In this document: positions 9,103 to 17,159 of the stretch, piece after piece | Layout: the number at the start of each line of letters is the position of its first letter | Numbering within the stretch: the stretch's first letter is position 1 | NCBI RefSeq assembly: GCF_036289385.1 | Contig: NZ_JAYFFH010000001.1 | Location: forward strand, 1 to 64,000 | Direction of reading: 5' to 3' | Source of the DNA: Anaerofustis butyriciformans | Lineage (GTDB): Bacteria; Bacillota; Clostridia; Eubacteriales; Anaerofustaceae | DNA length: 64,000 nt | The notes under the pieces: generated by a model | The model's database searches: none | What the model was told of the DNA's origin: nothing | What the model saw: only the letters and a program-made list of their open reading frames with translations | Made by a program: the position numbers and the translations under genes

Positions 9103-9690
9103 TTAAAAAATAATATTTTCTATAATATCATCTTTTGTTATGTTTCTGATTACCTTGCAAGGAACTCCTCCTGCTATAGCTCCTTTTGGTATATCTTTAT
9201 TTACTACACTTCCGGCAGCAATTACACTTCCTTGTCCTATAGTTACACCTGCACAAATTGTAGAATTTGCACCTATCCATACATCATCTTCTATTGTTAT
9301 AGGTTTGGATGTTCCAACTCCTTTTGCTCTTTGGGTTTTATCTATTGCATGACCTGAACATGCAATACATACACCCGGAGCAATAAATGCATTTTTACCA
9401 ATATTTACAGGAGAGGTATCAAGTATTACACAGTTATAGTTTATTACAGCTAGCCCATGCATATGTATATTGAATCCATAATCACAGTGAAAAGAAGGTT
9501 CTATAAAAACAAGAGGATTATATGTTCCAAGTAAATTTTTTAGAATTTCTTTTCTTTTGTCTTCTTCTATTGGAGAAGTATTATTATATTCAAAACATAA
9601 CATTTTAGCTTTTTGTTGAATTTTTGCAAGTTCATTTGAATGGTTTGAATTATAACCTTGTTTATTTTTTAATATTTCCATTAAATCCAT
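9103..9690 (-). CDS. Maltose/galactoside-type O-acetyltransferase (left-handed beta-helix)
   Basis: 195 residues. An N-terminal helical Mac domain (about 1-60) is followed by hexapeptide repeats forming a left-handed beta-helix. Landmarks are the catalytic His114 in CSGHAID, DDVWIGANSTICAGVTIGQG, and GGVPCKVIR at the end, all typical of Maa/LacA/NodL acetyltransferases. These move acetyl from acetyl-CoA to a sugar hydroxyl. The physiological sugar is unknown; these enzymes often detoxify non-metabolised sugars. A GGGGT site precedes the ATG. The 6S-like RNA gene ends about 18 bases upstream on the same strand. Confidence 0.9.
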   Translation of the reverse strand: MDLMEILKNKQGYNSNHSNELAKIQQKAKMLCFEYNNTSPIEEDKRKEILKNLLGTYNPLVFIEPSFHCDYGFNIHMHGLAVINYNCVILDTSPVNIGKNAFIAPGVCIACSGHAIDKTQRAKGVGTSKPITIEDDVWIGANSTICAGVTIGQGSVIAAGSVVNKDIPKGAIAGGVPCKVIRNITKDDIIENIIF

Positions 9691-9707
9691 ATTTTGTACC
9701 CCTTAAA

Positions 9708-9874
9708 ATAAAAAAGACCCTAAAATTGCCAAGATTTTGATCCTATCAAAAATGATAGGTGGGTTATCTGCTTACCGCTTCTGCCGTCCACTTATAGAGG
9801 CTTGACATCTACTTAAAGACCCGATATCCCTGTGTAAAAGTGTAGGTTCAAAATAATAGCATAATTTTAAGGTC
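9708..9874 (-). ncRNA. ssrS: 6S-like small regulatory RNA (candidate ssrS)
   Basis: A transcription unit of about 167 bases without an open frame. It begins at a TTGATA-N17-TATAAT promoter and ends in a T run. The 5' end GACCTTAAAATT (9874-9863) pairs with AATTTTAGGGTC (9727-9716), a 12-bp closing stem. A second helix ATTTTGA/TCAAAAT follows inside it, then a large open central region whose 3' side holds the small hairpin CCTATC/GATAGG. A closed stem, an internal bubble with a small hairpin on its 3' side and a terminal arm are the 6S plan, which mimics an open promoter to bind sigma-A RNA polymerase. The family call is from architecture and size, not from a covariance search. Confidence 0.55.
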
Positions 9875-9880
9875 ATATAT

Positions 9881-9909
9881 ATTATATGATTAAATTATAA
9901 AAATATCAA
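9881..9909 (-). promoter_or_regulatory. Promoter of the 6S-like RNA
   Basis: TTGATA (9909-9904), 17-base spacer, TATAAT (9886-9881) on the minus strand. The predicted start, six bases on, falls exactly at the first base of the closing stem. Confidence 0.8.
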
Positions 9910-10022
9910 CCTAAAAGATATTTTGTGTATATCAAAATTTGGAAACAGAGTAAATATTTTATGCAAAATTTTTAATAAAAATGTATAAAAATAAAAAAAT
10001 ATAAAAAATTTTCCTTTTATTG

Positions 10023-10057
10023 TTGACTAATTATACATTTTTATGTATAATTAGTCA
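10023..10057 (+). promoter_or_regulatory. argG promoter overlaid by a 15-bp inverted repeat
   Basis: TTGACT (10023-10028), 17-base spacer, TATAAT (10046-10051). The same bases form a perfect inverted repeat, TGACTAATTATACAT - TTTT - ATGTATAATTAGTCA (10024-10057), covering both the -35 and the -10. Placed ahead of an arginine-biosynthesis gene, this is a candidate operator for an ArgR-type repressor; the AT-rich TNTATAATTA core resembles ARG boxes. Identification of the repressor is inference. Confidence 0.7.
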
Positions 10058-10097
10058 GTATTTTAAATTAGTGATTTATTTTGGAGGTATATATATA

Positions 10098-11315
10098 ATG
10101 AAAGATAAAATAGTATTAGCTTATTCAGGTGGACTAGATACTTCAACAATAGTTCCTTGGCTTAAAAATAATTATGATTGTGAAGTTCATGCGGTATGTG
10201 TTGATGTTGGACAAGTAGATCCAAATGAAAAAGAAGATTTAGCAAAAAGAGCCATTGAATATGGTGCAGATAGTATTGATATAATTGACGCAACTGAAGA
10301 ACTTGTAAATGATTATATTTTCCCAATGTTAAAATCAGGCGGAGTTTATGAAAACAAATATTTACTTGGTACATCTATTGCAAGACCATTAATTTCTAAG
10401 ATTTTGGTTGATAAAGCAAGAGAACTTGGTGCAAATTGTATTTGTCATGGTGCTACAGGTAAAGGAAACGATCAAGTTCGTTTTGAACTTACAATTATGG
10501 CTTTAGCTCCTGATATTAAAATCATTGCTCCTTGGAGACTTTGGAGTATTAAATCAAGACAAGATGCTCTTGATTACTGTATTAAACATGATATTAAACT
10601 TAATATGTCAGCAGAAGAAAGTTATTCAAGAGATATGAATATTTGGCATTTATCTCATGAAGGATTGGAACTCGAAGATCCTGCAAACATGCCTGATTAC
10701 AGAAACCTTCTTCAAAAAACAACATATGTAGAAGATGCTCCAGATGAAGCAGAAGAAATTGAAATTGAATTTGAAAAAGGTATTCCTGTTAAATTAAACG
10801 GAGAAGAAATGGATGGTGTTATCCTTCTTGCAAAATTAAACGAACTTGGCGGAAAACATGGTATTGGTGTTGTAGATATGGTTGAAAACAGGGTTGTAGG
10901 TATGAAGTCAAGAGGTATATATGAAACTCCGGGCGGAACAATTTTATACTATGCTCACAATGAACTTGAACAACTTGCTTTAGATAGAGAAACTCAAGCA
11001 TATAAGAGAACAGTAGCAGTTAAATATGCTGATCTTGTATATTCAGGAATGTGGTTTTCTCCACTTAGAGAAGCATTAGATGCTTTTGTTGATAAAACAC
11101 AAGAAACTGTTACAGGTAAAGTTTCTCTAAGATTATATAAAGGTAATATGATTACAAAAGGTATTGAAAGTCCATATTCATTATACAATGAAGAAATTGC
11201 TTCATTTGAAACAGGTGAATTATATGACCATAATGATGCAGCAGGATTTATTAAACTTTATGGACTTCCATTAAAAATCAGAGCTTTTATGAAAAAGAAA
11301 AACGAAGATAAATAG
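10098..11315 (+). CDS. argG: Argininosuccinate synthase
   Basis: 405 residues. It joins citrulline and aspartate with ATP to form argininosuccinate, the penultimate step of arginine synthesis, in the cytoplasm. The N-terminal PP-loop motif AYSGGLDTS and the GHGATGKGNDQVRFE-like region (CHGATGKGNDQ) are diagnostic, and the length is normal. The start is the ATG at 10098, eleven bases after GGAGG; an upstream in-frame extension would run through the promoter palindrome and is rejected. It is followed by a terminator and, after one hypothetical gene, by argH, so the last two arginine steps are encoded close together but in separate transcripts. Confidence 0.97.
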   Translation: MKDKIVLAYSGGLDTSTIVPWLKNNYDCEVHAVCVDVGQVDPNEKEDLAKRAIEYGADSIDIIDATEELVNDYIFPMLKSGGVYENKYLLGTSIARPLISKILVDKARELGANCICHGATGKGNDQVRFELTIMALAPDIKIIAPWRLWSIKSRQDALDYCIKHDIKLNMSAEESYSRDMNIWHLSHEGLELEDPANMPDYRNLLQKTTYVEDAPDEAEEIEIEFEKGIPVKLNGEEMDGVILLAKLNELGGKHGIGVVDMVENRVVGMKSRGIYETPGGTILYYAHNELEQLALDRETQAYKRTVAVKYADLVYSGMWFSPLREALDAFVDKTQETVTGKVSLRLYKGNMITKGIESPYSLYNEEIASFETGELYDHNDAAGFIKLYGLPLKIRAFMKKKNEDK

Positions 11316-11352
11316 TTTATTTTACATTTAGTTTTTATCTTTCATCCTATAG

Positions 11353-11384
11353 ACCTCTCTCTTAAATAAGAGAGAGGTTTTTTG
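11353..11384 (+). terminator. Terminator of argG
   Basis: ACCTCTCTCTT / AAGAGAGAGGT hairpin followed by TTTTTT, about 40 bases after the argG stop. Confidence 0.92.
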
Positions 11385-11466
11385 TAGTCAAGATTAAACT
11401 TTATATTTAAAATTATTAAAAAAAATATTATCATGTATATATAAAATTATTTGAGGTTATTTTTTA

Positions 11467-12072
11467 ATGAAAATTAGAGATTATAATTACAGAGATATTG
11501 ACGGAAAATTTGTATCGGTAAATAATGCCGATAAATTTCTTTTAAAAATGGGAATTCATGATATTGAAGAACGTTTTATCGGATATGTTTATACAGATGA
11601 TAAAAGAGGAATAATGCTTAGGATTTTGGGAGATATGGTTGATAAGTCAAATAGAAAATATATAGAAGAAAAGATAAAACTTGCCAATTATGATTTGATT
11701 GAAGATTTAGATATAGATATTTTAAATGAAATAGAACATATAAAGGAAGAGGAAGCAAAAAATCATTTAAAATTTGATGAAAATAACAAAACCATTTATA
11801 AAGTGAGAAATAGGAAAGAAATAGATAATCTTAGAAGCAGAATTTTTCCAGATGATATAAATATAGTTATACCTTATAAAGAAGGTTATGTTGAAAAAAT
11901 TTGGGCAAGGTCTTTTGATTATATACAAAAAGAAAATATTTATATTTTATCTTTATTGAAAGACTCTGTTTATGATGAGAATTTAAAGAAAGATTCTCTT
12001 GTTGCTTGTAAATATTTTAATAACGGGAAAAGTGAAGCTTTGATTTTCTTGGGAGTTACAGAAATTTTGTAA
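11467..12072 (+). CDS. Hypothetical protein between argG and argH (201 aa)
   Basis: An acidic/basic soluble-looking protein without signal peptide or membrane helix and without a domain I recognise. It has TGAGG before the ATG. The middle (about 85-120) is charged and helical (EEEAKNHLKFDENN), and the C-terminus looks beta-rich (SLVACKYFNNGKSEALIFLGV). It stands alone between the argG terminator and the argH promoter region. Position gives no secure hint of a role in arginine synthesis. Confidence 0.75.
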   Translation: MKIRDYNYRDIDGKFVSVNNADKFLLKMGIHDIEERFIGYVYTDDKRGIMLRILGDMVDKSNRKYIEEKIKLANYDLIEDLDIDILNEIEHIKEEEAKNHLKFDENNKTIYKVRNRKEIDNLRSRIFPDDINIVIPYKEGYVEKIWARSFDYIQKENIYILSLLKDSVYDENLKKDSLVACKYFNNGKSEALIFLGVTEIL

Positions 12073-12166
12073 AATCATGTATAATATTGTTATTGTCATA
12101 TATTAAATAATATGTTATTGTAATAAATAGTGAAAAATTGAAAAGTTATGTTTAGGAGTAATTGTT

Positions 12167-13537
12167 ATGAAAATGTGGTCAGGAAGATTTGCTGAGCAAA
12201 ATGCAAAAGAAGTTGATATTTTTAACAACTCTCTTCATTTTGATAAAGTGCTATATAAATATGATATTAAAGGAAGTATAGCTCATGTAAAAATGCTTAG
12301 TAAACAAGGTATAATTACAAAAGAAGATGAAATTAAGCTTGTTGAAGCTTTAGAAAATTTAATGAAAGACATAGACGAAGGAAAAGTTACTTTTAATGAA
12401 GAATATGAAGATATTCACATGGCTGTTGAAAGTATCTTAACTGATAGAATAGGGGATAGTGCGAAGAGAATTCATACTTGCAGAAGTCGTAACGATCAAG
12501 TTGCTCTTGATATGAAGATGTATGTTAAAGCTGAAATAATGGAAGTTATGGGGCTTGTGAAAAATCTTATTTTTACATTACTTGAAATTGCAAAAGATAA
12601 TACAAAAACAATAATGCCCGGATATACACATATGCAAAGAGCTCAAACAGTTACATTTGCGCATCATCTTTGTGCTTATGTAGAAATGTTTAGAAGAGAT
12701 ATGGACAGACTTAAAGATACATATAAAAGAACAAACGTTATGCCTCTTGGCGCAGGTGCACTTGCTTGTTCTACATTTGATATCGATAGAGATTATGTTG
12801 CAAGTTTACTTGATTTTGACAGCATTACTTTAAATTCTCTTGATACTGTATCTGACAGAGATTATGTAATTGAGCTTTTAGATGATTTAGCTATAATAAT
12901 GATGCATTTATCACGTTTTAGTGAAGAGATTATTTACTGGGCTAGTGATGAATTTAAGTTTATCACTGTTTCAGATAAATATTCAACAGGTTCATCAATG
13001 ATGCCTCAAAAGAAAAACCCTGATGTTGCAGAGCTTATAAGAGGTAAAACAGGTAGGGTTTATGGTAATTTAATGGCGATGTTAACAGTTATGAAAGGTC
13101 TTCCTCTTGCTTATAACAAAGATATGCAAGAAGATAAAGAATCAACTTTTGACAGTGTAGATACAGTAAAACAATGTTTAAGCATATTTACTGGAATGAT
13201 TGATACAATAACCGTAAATAAAGATGTATTAAAAGATGCTTGTGTAAACAGCTTTATGAATGCAACAGATGTTGCGGAATATTTAGTTAAAAAAGGATGT
13301 CCATTTAGAGATGCGCATTTTGTGGTTGGTAATTTAGTTGGAAAATGTGTAAGAGAAAATAAATTCCTTCAAGATTTAACCTTAGATGAATTTAGGGAAC
13401 AAAATGAACTTTTTGAAGATGATATTTACGAAGTACTTCATGTTACAACCGGAATAAACAAAAAGAATATGACAGCATCTCCGAAAGAAGATATAGTTAA
13501 AAAATACATAGAAAAAATACTTGATGAAATAAAATAA
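12167..13537 (+). CDS. argH: Argininosuccinate lyase
   Basis: 456 residues. It splits argininosuccinate into arginine and fumarate, the last step of arginine synthesis. The fumarase/aspartase superfamily signature GSSMMPQKKNPD is present with the mobile-loop serine, and MWSGRFAEQ at the N-terminus is typical of ArgH. Length and domain order are normal. TAGGAGT precedes the ATG. It is monocistronic, with a terminator immediately after the stop. Confidence 0.97.
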   Translation: MKMWSGRFAEQNAKEVDIFNNSLHFDKVLYKYDIKGSIAHVKMLSKQGIITKEDEIKLVEALENLMKDIDEGKVTFNEEYEDIHMAVESILTDRIGDSAKRIHTCRSRNDQVALDMKMYVKAEIMEVMGLVKNLIFTLLEIAKDNTKTIMPGYTHMQRAQTVTFAHHLCAYVEMFRRDMDRLKDTYKRTNVMPLGAGALACSTFDIDRDYVASLLDFDSITLNSLDTVSDRDYVIELLDDLAIIMMHLSRFSEEIIYWASDEFKFITVSDKYSTGSSMMPQKKNPDVAELIRGKTGRVYGNLMAMLTVMKGLPLAYNKDMQEDKESTFDSVDTVKQCLSIFTGMIDTITVNKDVLKDACVNSFMNATDVAEYLVKKGCPFRDAHFVVGNLVGKCVRENKFLQDLTLDEFREQNELFEDDIYEVLHVTTGINKKNMTASPKEDIVKKYIEKILDEIK

Positions 13538-13564
13538 AAGACAACGTGGTGTTGTCTTTTTTTA
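13536..13564 (+). terminator. Terminator of argH
   Basis: AAAAGACAAC - GTGGT - GTTGTCTTTTTTT hairpin beginning at the argH stop codon. Confidence 0.9.
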
Positions 13565-13644
13565 TTTCTAATATTATGGAAAAGTTTTTAATTTTGATTT
13601 ATAATTATATAAAATTATATAATATTTATATTTGAGGTAATAAA

Positions 13645-13998
13645 ATGATTTGCCCAAAATGTGGTTATGATAATAACAGGAGAAATGATTGTTGCAGTGA
13701 GTGTGGATTTTCTTTAAAAGAAAGAAAGGTAATAAATAAAAACGACAATAATATTACATATGCAGAAGTATTAACTAAACGGTATATCAGATATAAGACA
13801 ATTCAAAATATTTCAGGTATGGTATTTTTAATTTCATTTATGACTATGTTTTTTGCTATTGATTCTGATTATGATATTATAGAGTTTATAGGAACTATAG
13901 GTATGTTATTGATATTACCGTCTTTGTTTTTATATATTATTTTTGGTATAGTAAGATATATACAAAAGAGGAAAATTACAAAAGAACTTGACAATTAA
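13645..13998 (+). CDS. Zinc-ribbon membrane protein (117 aa)
   Basis: The N-terminus is a zinc ribbon with CPKC and CSEC pairs (residues about 3-6 and 17-20). A polar linker follows, then two transmembrane helices (about 58-72 and 80-103) and a basic tail. Such short zinc-ribbon membrane proteins are common and mostly uncharacterised in Clostridia. TGAGGT precedes the ATG. It lies 42 bases ahead of the glycerate kinase gene and may be co-transcribed with it. Function unknown. Confidence 0.75.
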   Translation: MICPKCGYDNNRRNDCCSECGFSLKERKVINKNDNNITYAEVLTKRYIRYKTIQNISGMVFLISFMTMFFAIDSDYDIIEFIGTIGMLLILPSLFLYIIFGIVRYIQKRKITKELDN

Positions 13999-14040
13999 AA
14001 AAAGATTATTATATAAAATTTTTTATATGGAGAATAAGTT

Positions 14041-15162
14041 ATGAAAATATTGGTTGCAATGGATTCCTTTAAGGAAAGTCTATCTTCTCTTGAAGCAGGG
14101 AATGCCGTAAAAGAGGGGATACTTAGTGTTGATGAAAATATAGATGTTGTTGTTAAGTCTTTTGCTGATGGAGGCGAAGGCAGTATAGAGTCTGTTATGG
14201 AGGATATTAACGGAGAAAGGATTGATTTAAAAGTCCATAATCCTTTGGGAGAAATAATTGATAGCTACTATGAGATTATGGATGATACTGCTTTTATTGA
14301 AATGGCAAAATGTTCTGGACTTGATTTGATACCTGAAAGCGAAAGAGACCCTATGATTACTTCGTCTTTCGGGGTTGGGGAAATGATTAGAGATGCTATT
14401 CGCAGAGGTATTAGAAATTTTGTAGTATTTATTGGTGGAAGTGCTACAAATGACGGCGGATGTGGCATGTTAAAAGCCTTAGGATATAGATTTTATGATG
14501 AATTTAATAATTTAATTCCTGCCGGTGGTGGTAAACTAAATAGACTTCATTATATTGATGAAAGCAGAGCTATGGAAGAATTAAAAGAATGTAAATTCGT
14601 TGTGGCTTCTGATGTTAAAAATCCACTTTGTGGAGAAGAGGGTGCAAGTATGGTTTATTCTATTCAAAAAGGTGCTGATGAAAAAATGGCATTTGATTTA
14701 GATTACAGCCTTAAAAGACTTGCAAAGGAAACATATGATAAATGGGGAATAGATTACAGCAATAAAGAAGGTGCCGGTGCTGCCGGAGGAATCGGGTTTG
14801 CTTTTATGGCATTTCTTGGGGGTAAAATTATTTCCGGAGTAGATGCTGTTTTAGATTATTCAAAGATAAAAGAAGAGATAAAAGATTGTGATTATGTTAT
14901 AACAGGGGAAGGTAAATTTGATAGACAATCTTTTATGGGTAAAGCTGCGGTTAGTCTTTGTATAATGGCAAAGGAATATAATGTGAAAACAATACTGCTT
15001 GCAGGTAGTGTCGAAAGTGAAGATAAGCTTGACAGTGAGTTTATTGATGGATATTTTTCAATAATTCATAAACCAATGGAACTGGACGAGCTAATCGAAA
15101 AAGATACAGCCTATAAAAACTTAAAAAATACAGCAAGACAAATATTTAAGGTGATTGTTTAA
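14041..15162 (+). CDS. Glycerate kinase (GarK/GlxK family)
   Basis: 373 residues, normal for the type-2 glycerate kinase family that phosphorylates D-glycerate with ATP, usually giving 2-phosphoglycerate. The N-terminus MDSFKESLSS, the GGSATNDGGCGML motif, the GAAGGIGF motif and the late TGEGKFDRQS motif are the family hallmarks. It links glycerate from sugar-acid or serine breakdown to glycolysis. GGAG lies before the ATG, and a terminator starts at the stop codon. Confidence 0.95.
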   Translation: MKILVAMDSFKESLSSLEAGNAVKEGILSVDENIDVVVKSFADGGEGSIESVMEDINGERIDLKVHNPLGEIIDSYYEIMDDTAFIEMAKCSGLDLIPESERDPMITSSFGVGEMIRDAIRRGIRNFVVFIGGSATNDGGCGMLKALGYRFYDEFNNLIPAGGGKLNRLHYIDESRAMEELKECKFVVASDVKNPLCGEEGASMVYSIQKGADEKMAFDLDYSLKRLAKETYDKWGIDYSNKEGAGAAGGIGFAFMAFLGGKIISGVDAVLDYSKIKEEIKDCDYVITGEGKFDRQSFMGKAAVSLCIMAKEYNVKTILLAGSVESEDKLDSEFIDGYFSIIHKPMELDELIEKDTAYKNLKNTARQIFKVIV

Positions 15163-15188
15163 AAAGCAGGTTCATACCTGCTTTTTTT
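15161..15188 (+). terminator. Terminator of the glycerate kinase gene
   Basis: AAAAAGCAGG - TTCATA - CCTGCTTTTTTT hairpin overlapping the stop codon. Confidence 0.92.
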
Positions 15189-15192
15189 GTAT

Positions 15193-15218
15193 AAAAAAAA
15201 CTCTGAATACTCAGAGTT
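15193..15218 (-). terminator. Terminator of tRNA-Thr copy 1
   Basis: AACTCTGA/TCAGAGTT hairpin followed on the minus strand by a T run. An identical hairpin (15536-15561) follows the second tRNA-Thr. Confidence 0.8.
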
Positions 15219-15232
15219 AAAAGGCATAAAAA

Positions 15233-15308
15233 TGGAGCTGATGATAGGACTTGAACCTACAACCTGCTGATTACAAATCAGCTGCTCTACCGATTGAGCC
15301 ACATCAGC
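15233..15308 (-). tRNA. tRNA-Thr (TGT), copy 1
   Basis: Minus-strand cloverleaf with acceptor GCTGATG/CATCAGC, anticodon TGT and encoded CCA. It has its own promoter, TTGACA (15348-15343), 17 bases, TATATT (15325-15320), and its own terminator. Confidence 0.97.
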
Positions 15309-15533
15309 ACCGCTCATATAATATACTAAATTATTTATGTTTTGTCAACTATTTTATTCTTAAACTTCAATATATATTTATAATTAATTAAAAATTTTTA
15401 GATACAATTATTAATATTATTTTACTATATGTAAGTTTTTTAATATTTATTTTTAAAATACTATTAAAGTTATTAATTGGTATTAAATATTTGCAATAGA
15501 GATAAAAAGATAACAATTATTATATAAAAAGTA

Positions 15534-15695
15534 AATAAAAAAACTCTGAATACTCAGAGTTAAAAGGCATAAAAATGGAGCTGATGATAGGACTTGAACC
15601 TACAACCTGCTGATTACAAATCAGCTGCTCTACCGATTGAGCCACATCAGCACCGCCTATATAATATACTAAATTATTTTGCTTTTGTCAACTGT
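15534..15695. repeat. Tandem copy of the whole tRNA-Thr transcription unit
   Basis: Bases 15534-15695 repeat 15191-15352: terminator, tRNA-Thr and promoter are all duplicated 343 bases apart. The tRNA and terminator are identical; the promoter spacer and the bases around -10 have begun to diverge. About 180 bases of AT-rich DNA without other features separate the copies. Confidence 0.9.
15576..15651 (-). tRNA. tRNA-Thr (TGT), copy 2
   Basis: Identical to copy 1 across the tRNA. Promoter TTGACA (15691-15686), 17 bases, TATATT (15668-15663). The phage-tail module starts about 130 bases beyond this promoter on the opposite strand. Confidence 0.97.
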
Positions 15696-15782
15696 TTTTT
15701 TTATTTTATTTATTTTTATGTTTTATTTTAAATATAGTTTAAAAATCTTGTAAAAAGTTGGGACAACATTTTTGGGAAAACA

Positions 15783-15791
15783 TGGTATAAT
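15783..15791 (+). promoter_or_regulatory. Extended -10 promoter of the tail module
   Basis: TGGTATAAT is an extended -10 element with no good -35 at 17 bases. It is the only strong promoter signal between the tRNA-Thr copies and the sigma-like gene. Confidence 0.6.
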
Positions 15792-15842
15792 GATATCGTA
15801 AAAAATTATAAATAGCAGCTGTTATATATTAATCATTCAAAT

Positions 15843-15877
15843 AAAAGAGTCAAAGTTAATTTGCTTTGGCTCTTTTT
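15843..15877 (+). terminator. Leader terminator ahead of the sigma-like gene (possible attenuator)
   Basis: AAAAGAGTCAAAG / CTTTGGCTCTTTTTT hairpin with one G-T pair and a T tract. It lies between the promoter at 15783 and the ribosome site at about 15885. Any transcript from that promoter must pass it to reach the regulator gene. Confidence 0.75.
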
Positions 15878-15895
15878 TGTTGGGAAGGAGAAGGG

Positions 15896-16312
15896 ATGAA
15901 AAATAAAACTTTACTAGTTAATAAAAAGCGCATTGATGTAAGCGACGAAGTTTATAAAGCTTACTACAAAGAAAGAGAACATGAACGATATCTTTATAAA
16001 AAAGCGAAAGACAAAGAGTATTCATATGAAAATATGAAGGAAAATGGGATACAGTTTGAATATAATCAGGGTATGTATATTCAGTGTGAAGACGAAATAA
16101 TAAAAAAATTAGAAATAAAAAAATTGAATTTAATACTTAAAGATTTAAGCAAAGATGAAAGAAGACTTGTTTATCTGTATTATTTTGAAAATAAGACAGA
16201 AAAGGAAATAAGTCTTCTTTTTAATTTGTCTCAAAAGGCAATAAATAAACGAAAAAATAATATTATAAAAAAACTTAGAAATTTTTATCAAACAAGGTAC
16301 TTAAATATATAA
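15896..16312 (+). CDS. Sigma-70 region 4-like regulator of the tail module
   Basis: 138 residues. The C-terminal half (about 78-135) has a sigma-70 region 4-like helix-turn-helix: LSKDERRLVYLYYFENKTE, then KEISLLFNLSQKAINKRKN, then a basic helix. The N-terminal half is charged and carries no sigma region 2, so it more likely acts as a transcription activator of the phage-ArpU/Tn916-orf type than as a full sigma factor. The start is ATG 15896 behind GAAGGAG; an in-frame TTG ten codons earlier lies in the terminator. It is the first gene of the module and its probable switch. Confidence 0.75.
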   Translation: MKNKTLLVNKKRIDVSDEVYKAYYKEREHERYLYKKAKDKEYSYENMKENGIQFEYNQGMYIQCEDEIIKKLEIKKLNLILKDLSKDERRLVYLYYFENKTEKEISLLFNLSQKAINKRKNNIIKKLRNFYQTRYLNI

Positions 16313-16445
16313 AAATTTCCTTAAAGATATGAAAGAGAAATATTTGACAATTAAATAATCGTATATTTCAAAGTAGATTTTATATGTTGCAAATTTTAAA
16401 ATCAAACGATTGCTTGTATTGTCAAAATAGAAAAGGAGGATAGTT

Positions 16446-16613
16446 ATGGTTGAGATTAAATGTATTTCAGGCGATCCATTTTATATGGAGTCAAAGCTTG
16501 AAGAGGCTATGAATGAAGGATTTGAAATAATAGATATTACAACAAATTTGTATCATAGCAGCGGCGGAGAAAGAAAAGAGACTACAGCTTATCTAAAAAA
16601 AGTAATTAATTAG
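16446..16613 (+). CDS. Small hypothetical protein of the tail module (55 aa)
   Basis: A 55-residue reading frame beginning MVEIKCISGD with an excellent AAAAGGAGG ribosome site. It looks like a compact alpha/beta fold (SKLEEAMNEGFEIIDITT) and ends TAYLKKVIN. No family recognised. It is one of several tiny genes typical of the early part of clostridial tail clusters. Confidence 0.65.
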   Translation: MVEIKCISGDPFYMESKLEEAMNEGFEIIDITTNLYHSSGGERKETTAYLKKVIN

Positions 16614-16775
16614 TTTAAAAGTATGAATAAATAAAAAATAAAGGCAGTTATATATAGAAATAGTTTTTAATGTTATTTATTTCATACTTTTTATATAAAA
16701 CTTTTTCTTAGATATTTTAAGGAAATGAATTACGCTGAATGTCAGCGAAAACAACAGAAAGGAGATGATTTGTTT

Positions 16776-17156
16776 ATGTTTGAAGAAACGATTGTGACAG
16801 TAAAAGAAAATCCTATTCAAAGAAAAGTTCTTATGATTCCAAAATTCAGGTTTGATGAAGTAAATGAAAAATATAAGCAAAATAAAAAAGATATTTTACT
16901 TTTGAAAGAAGAATTAAAGAAAAAAGAGAATGAGAAAAATCTTTTACTAAATGATATAAAAAATATTAAACAATCCTATGAAAAAGCTCTGATTAACTTA
17001 CAGGTAAAGGAGACATTTGTGGAAGGTGGAATATTAAAAAAACAATATGAAACAATAATTCCAAAAATGACCTGCAAAGAAAATGAAAAGCCAGATTTGG
17101 CAAAAGCAATAGTTGACTTAATAAAACAAACAAAAGAAAAAGAAAAGGAGATTTAA
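16776..17156 (+). CDS. Coiled-coil protein of the tail module (126 aa)
   Basis: A Lys/Glu-rich protein with a long predicted coiled coil from about residue 25 to 75 and a basic, helical C-terminus. The start MFEETIVTVK at 16776 follows AAAGGAG by 12 bases; a TTG two codons earlier is possible. It ends four bases before the tail-tube gene, so the two are translationally close. By position it could be a scaffold or tail-completion factor, but sequence alone does not show this. Confidence 0.65.
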   Translation: MFEETIVTVKENPIQRKVLMIPKFRFDEVNEKYKQNKKDILLLKEELKKKENEKNLLLNDIKNIKQSYEKALINLQVKETFVEGGILKKQYETIIPKMTCKENEKPDLAKAIVDLIKQTKEKEKEI

Positions 17157-17159
17157 AAA

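Noticed and set aside
9055..9357. Plus-strand frames opposite the acetyltransferase gene
   Set aside because: They are shadows of the hexapeptide-repeat gene with no ribosome site.
10020..10097. 26-codon N-terminal extension of argG
   Set aside because: It would be translated from the promoter and operator region and lacks a ribosome site; the family start MKDKIVLAYSGG follows GGAGG.
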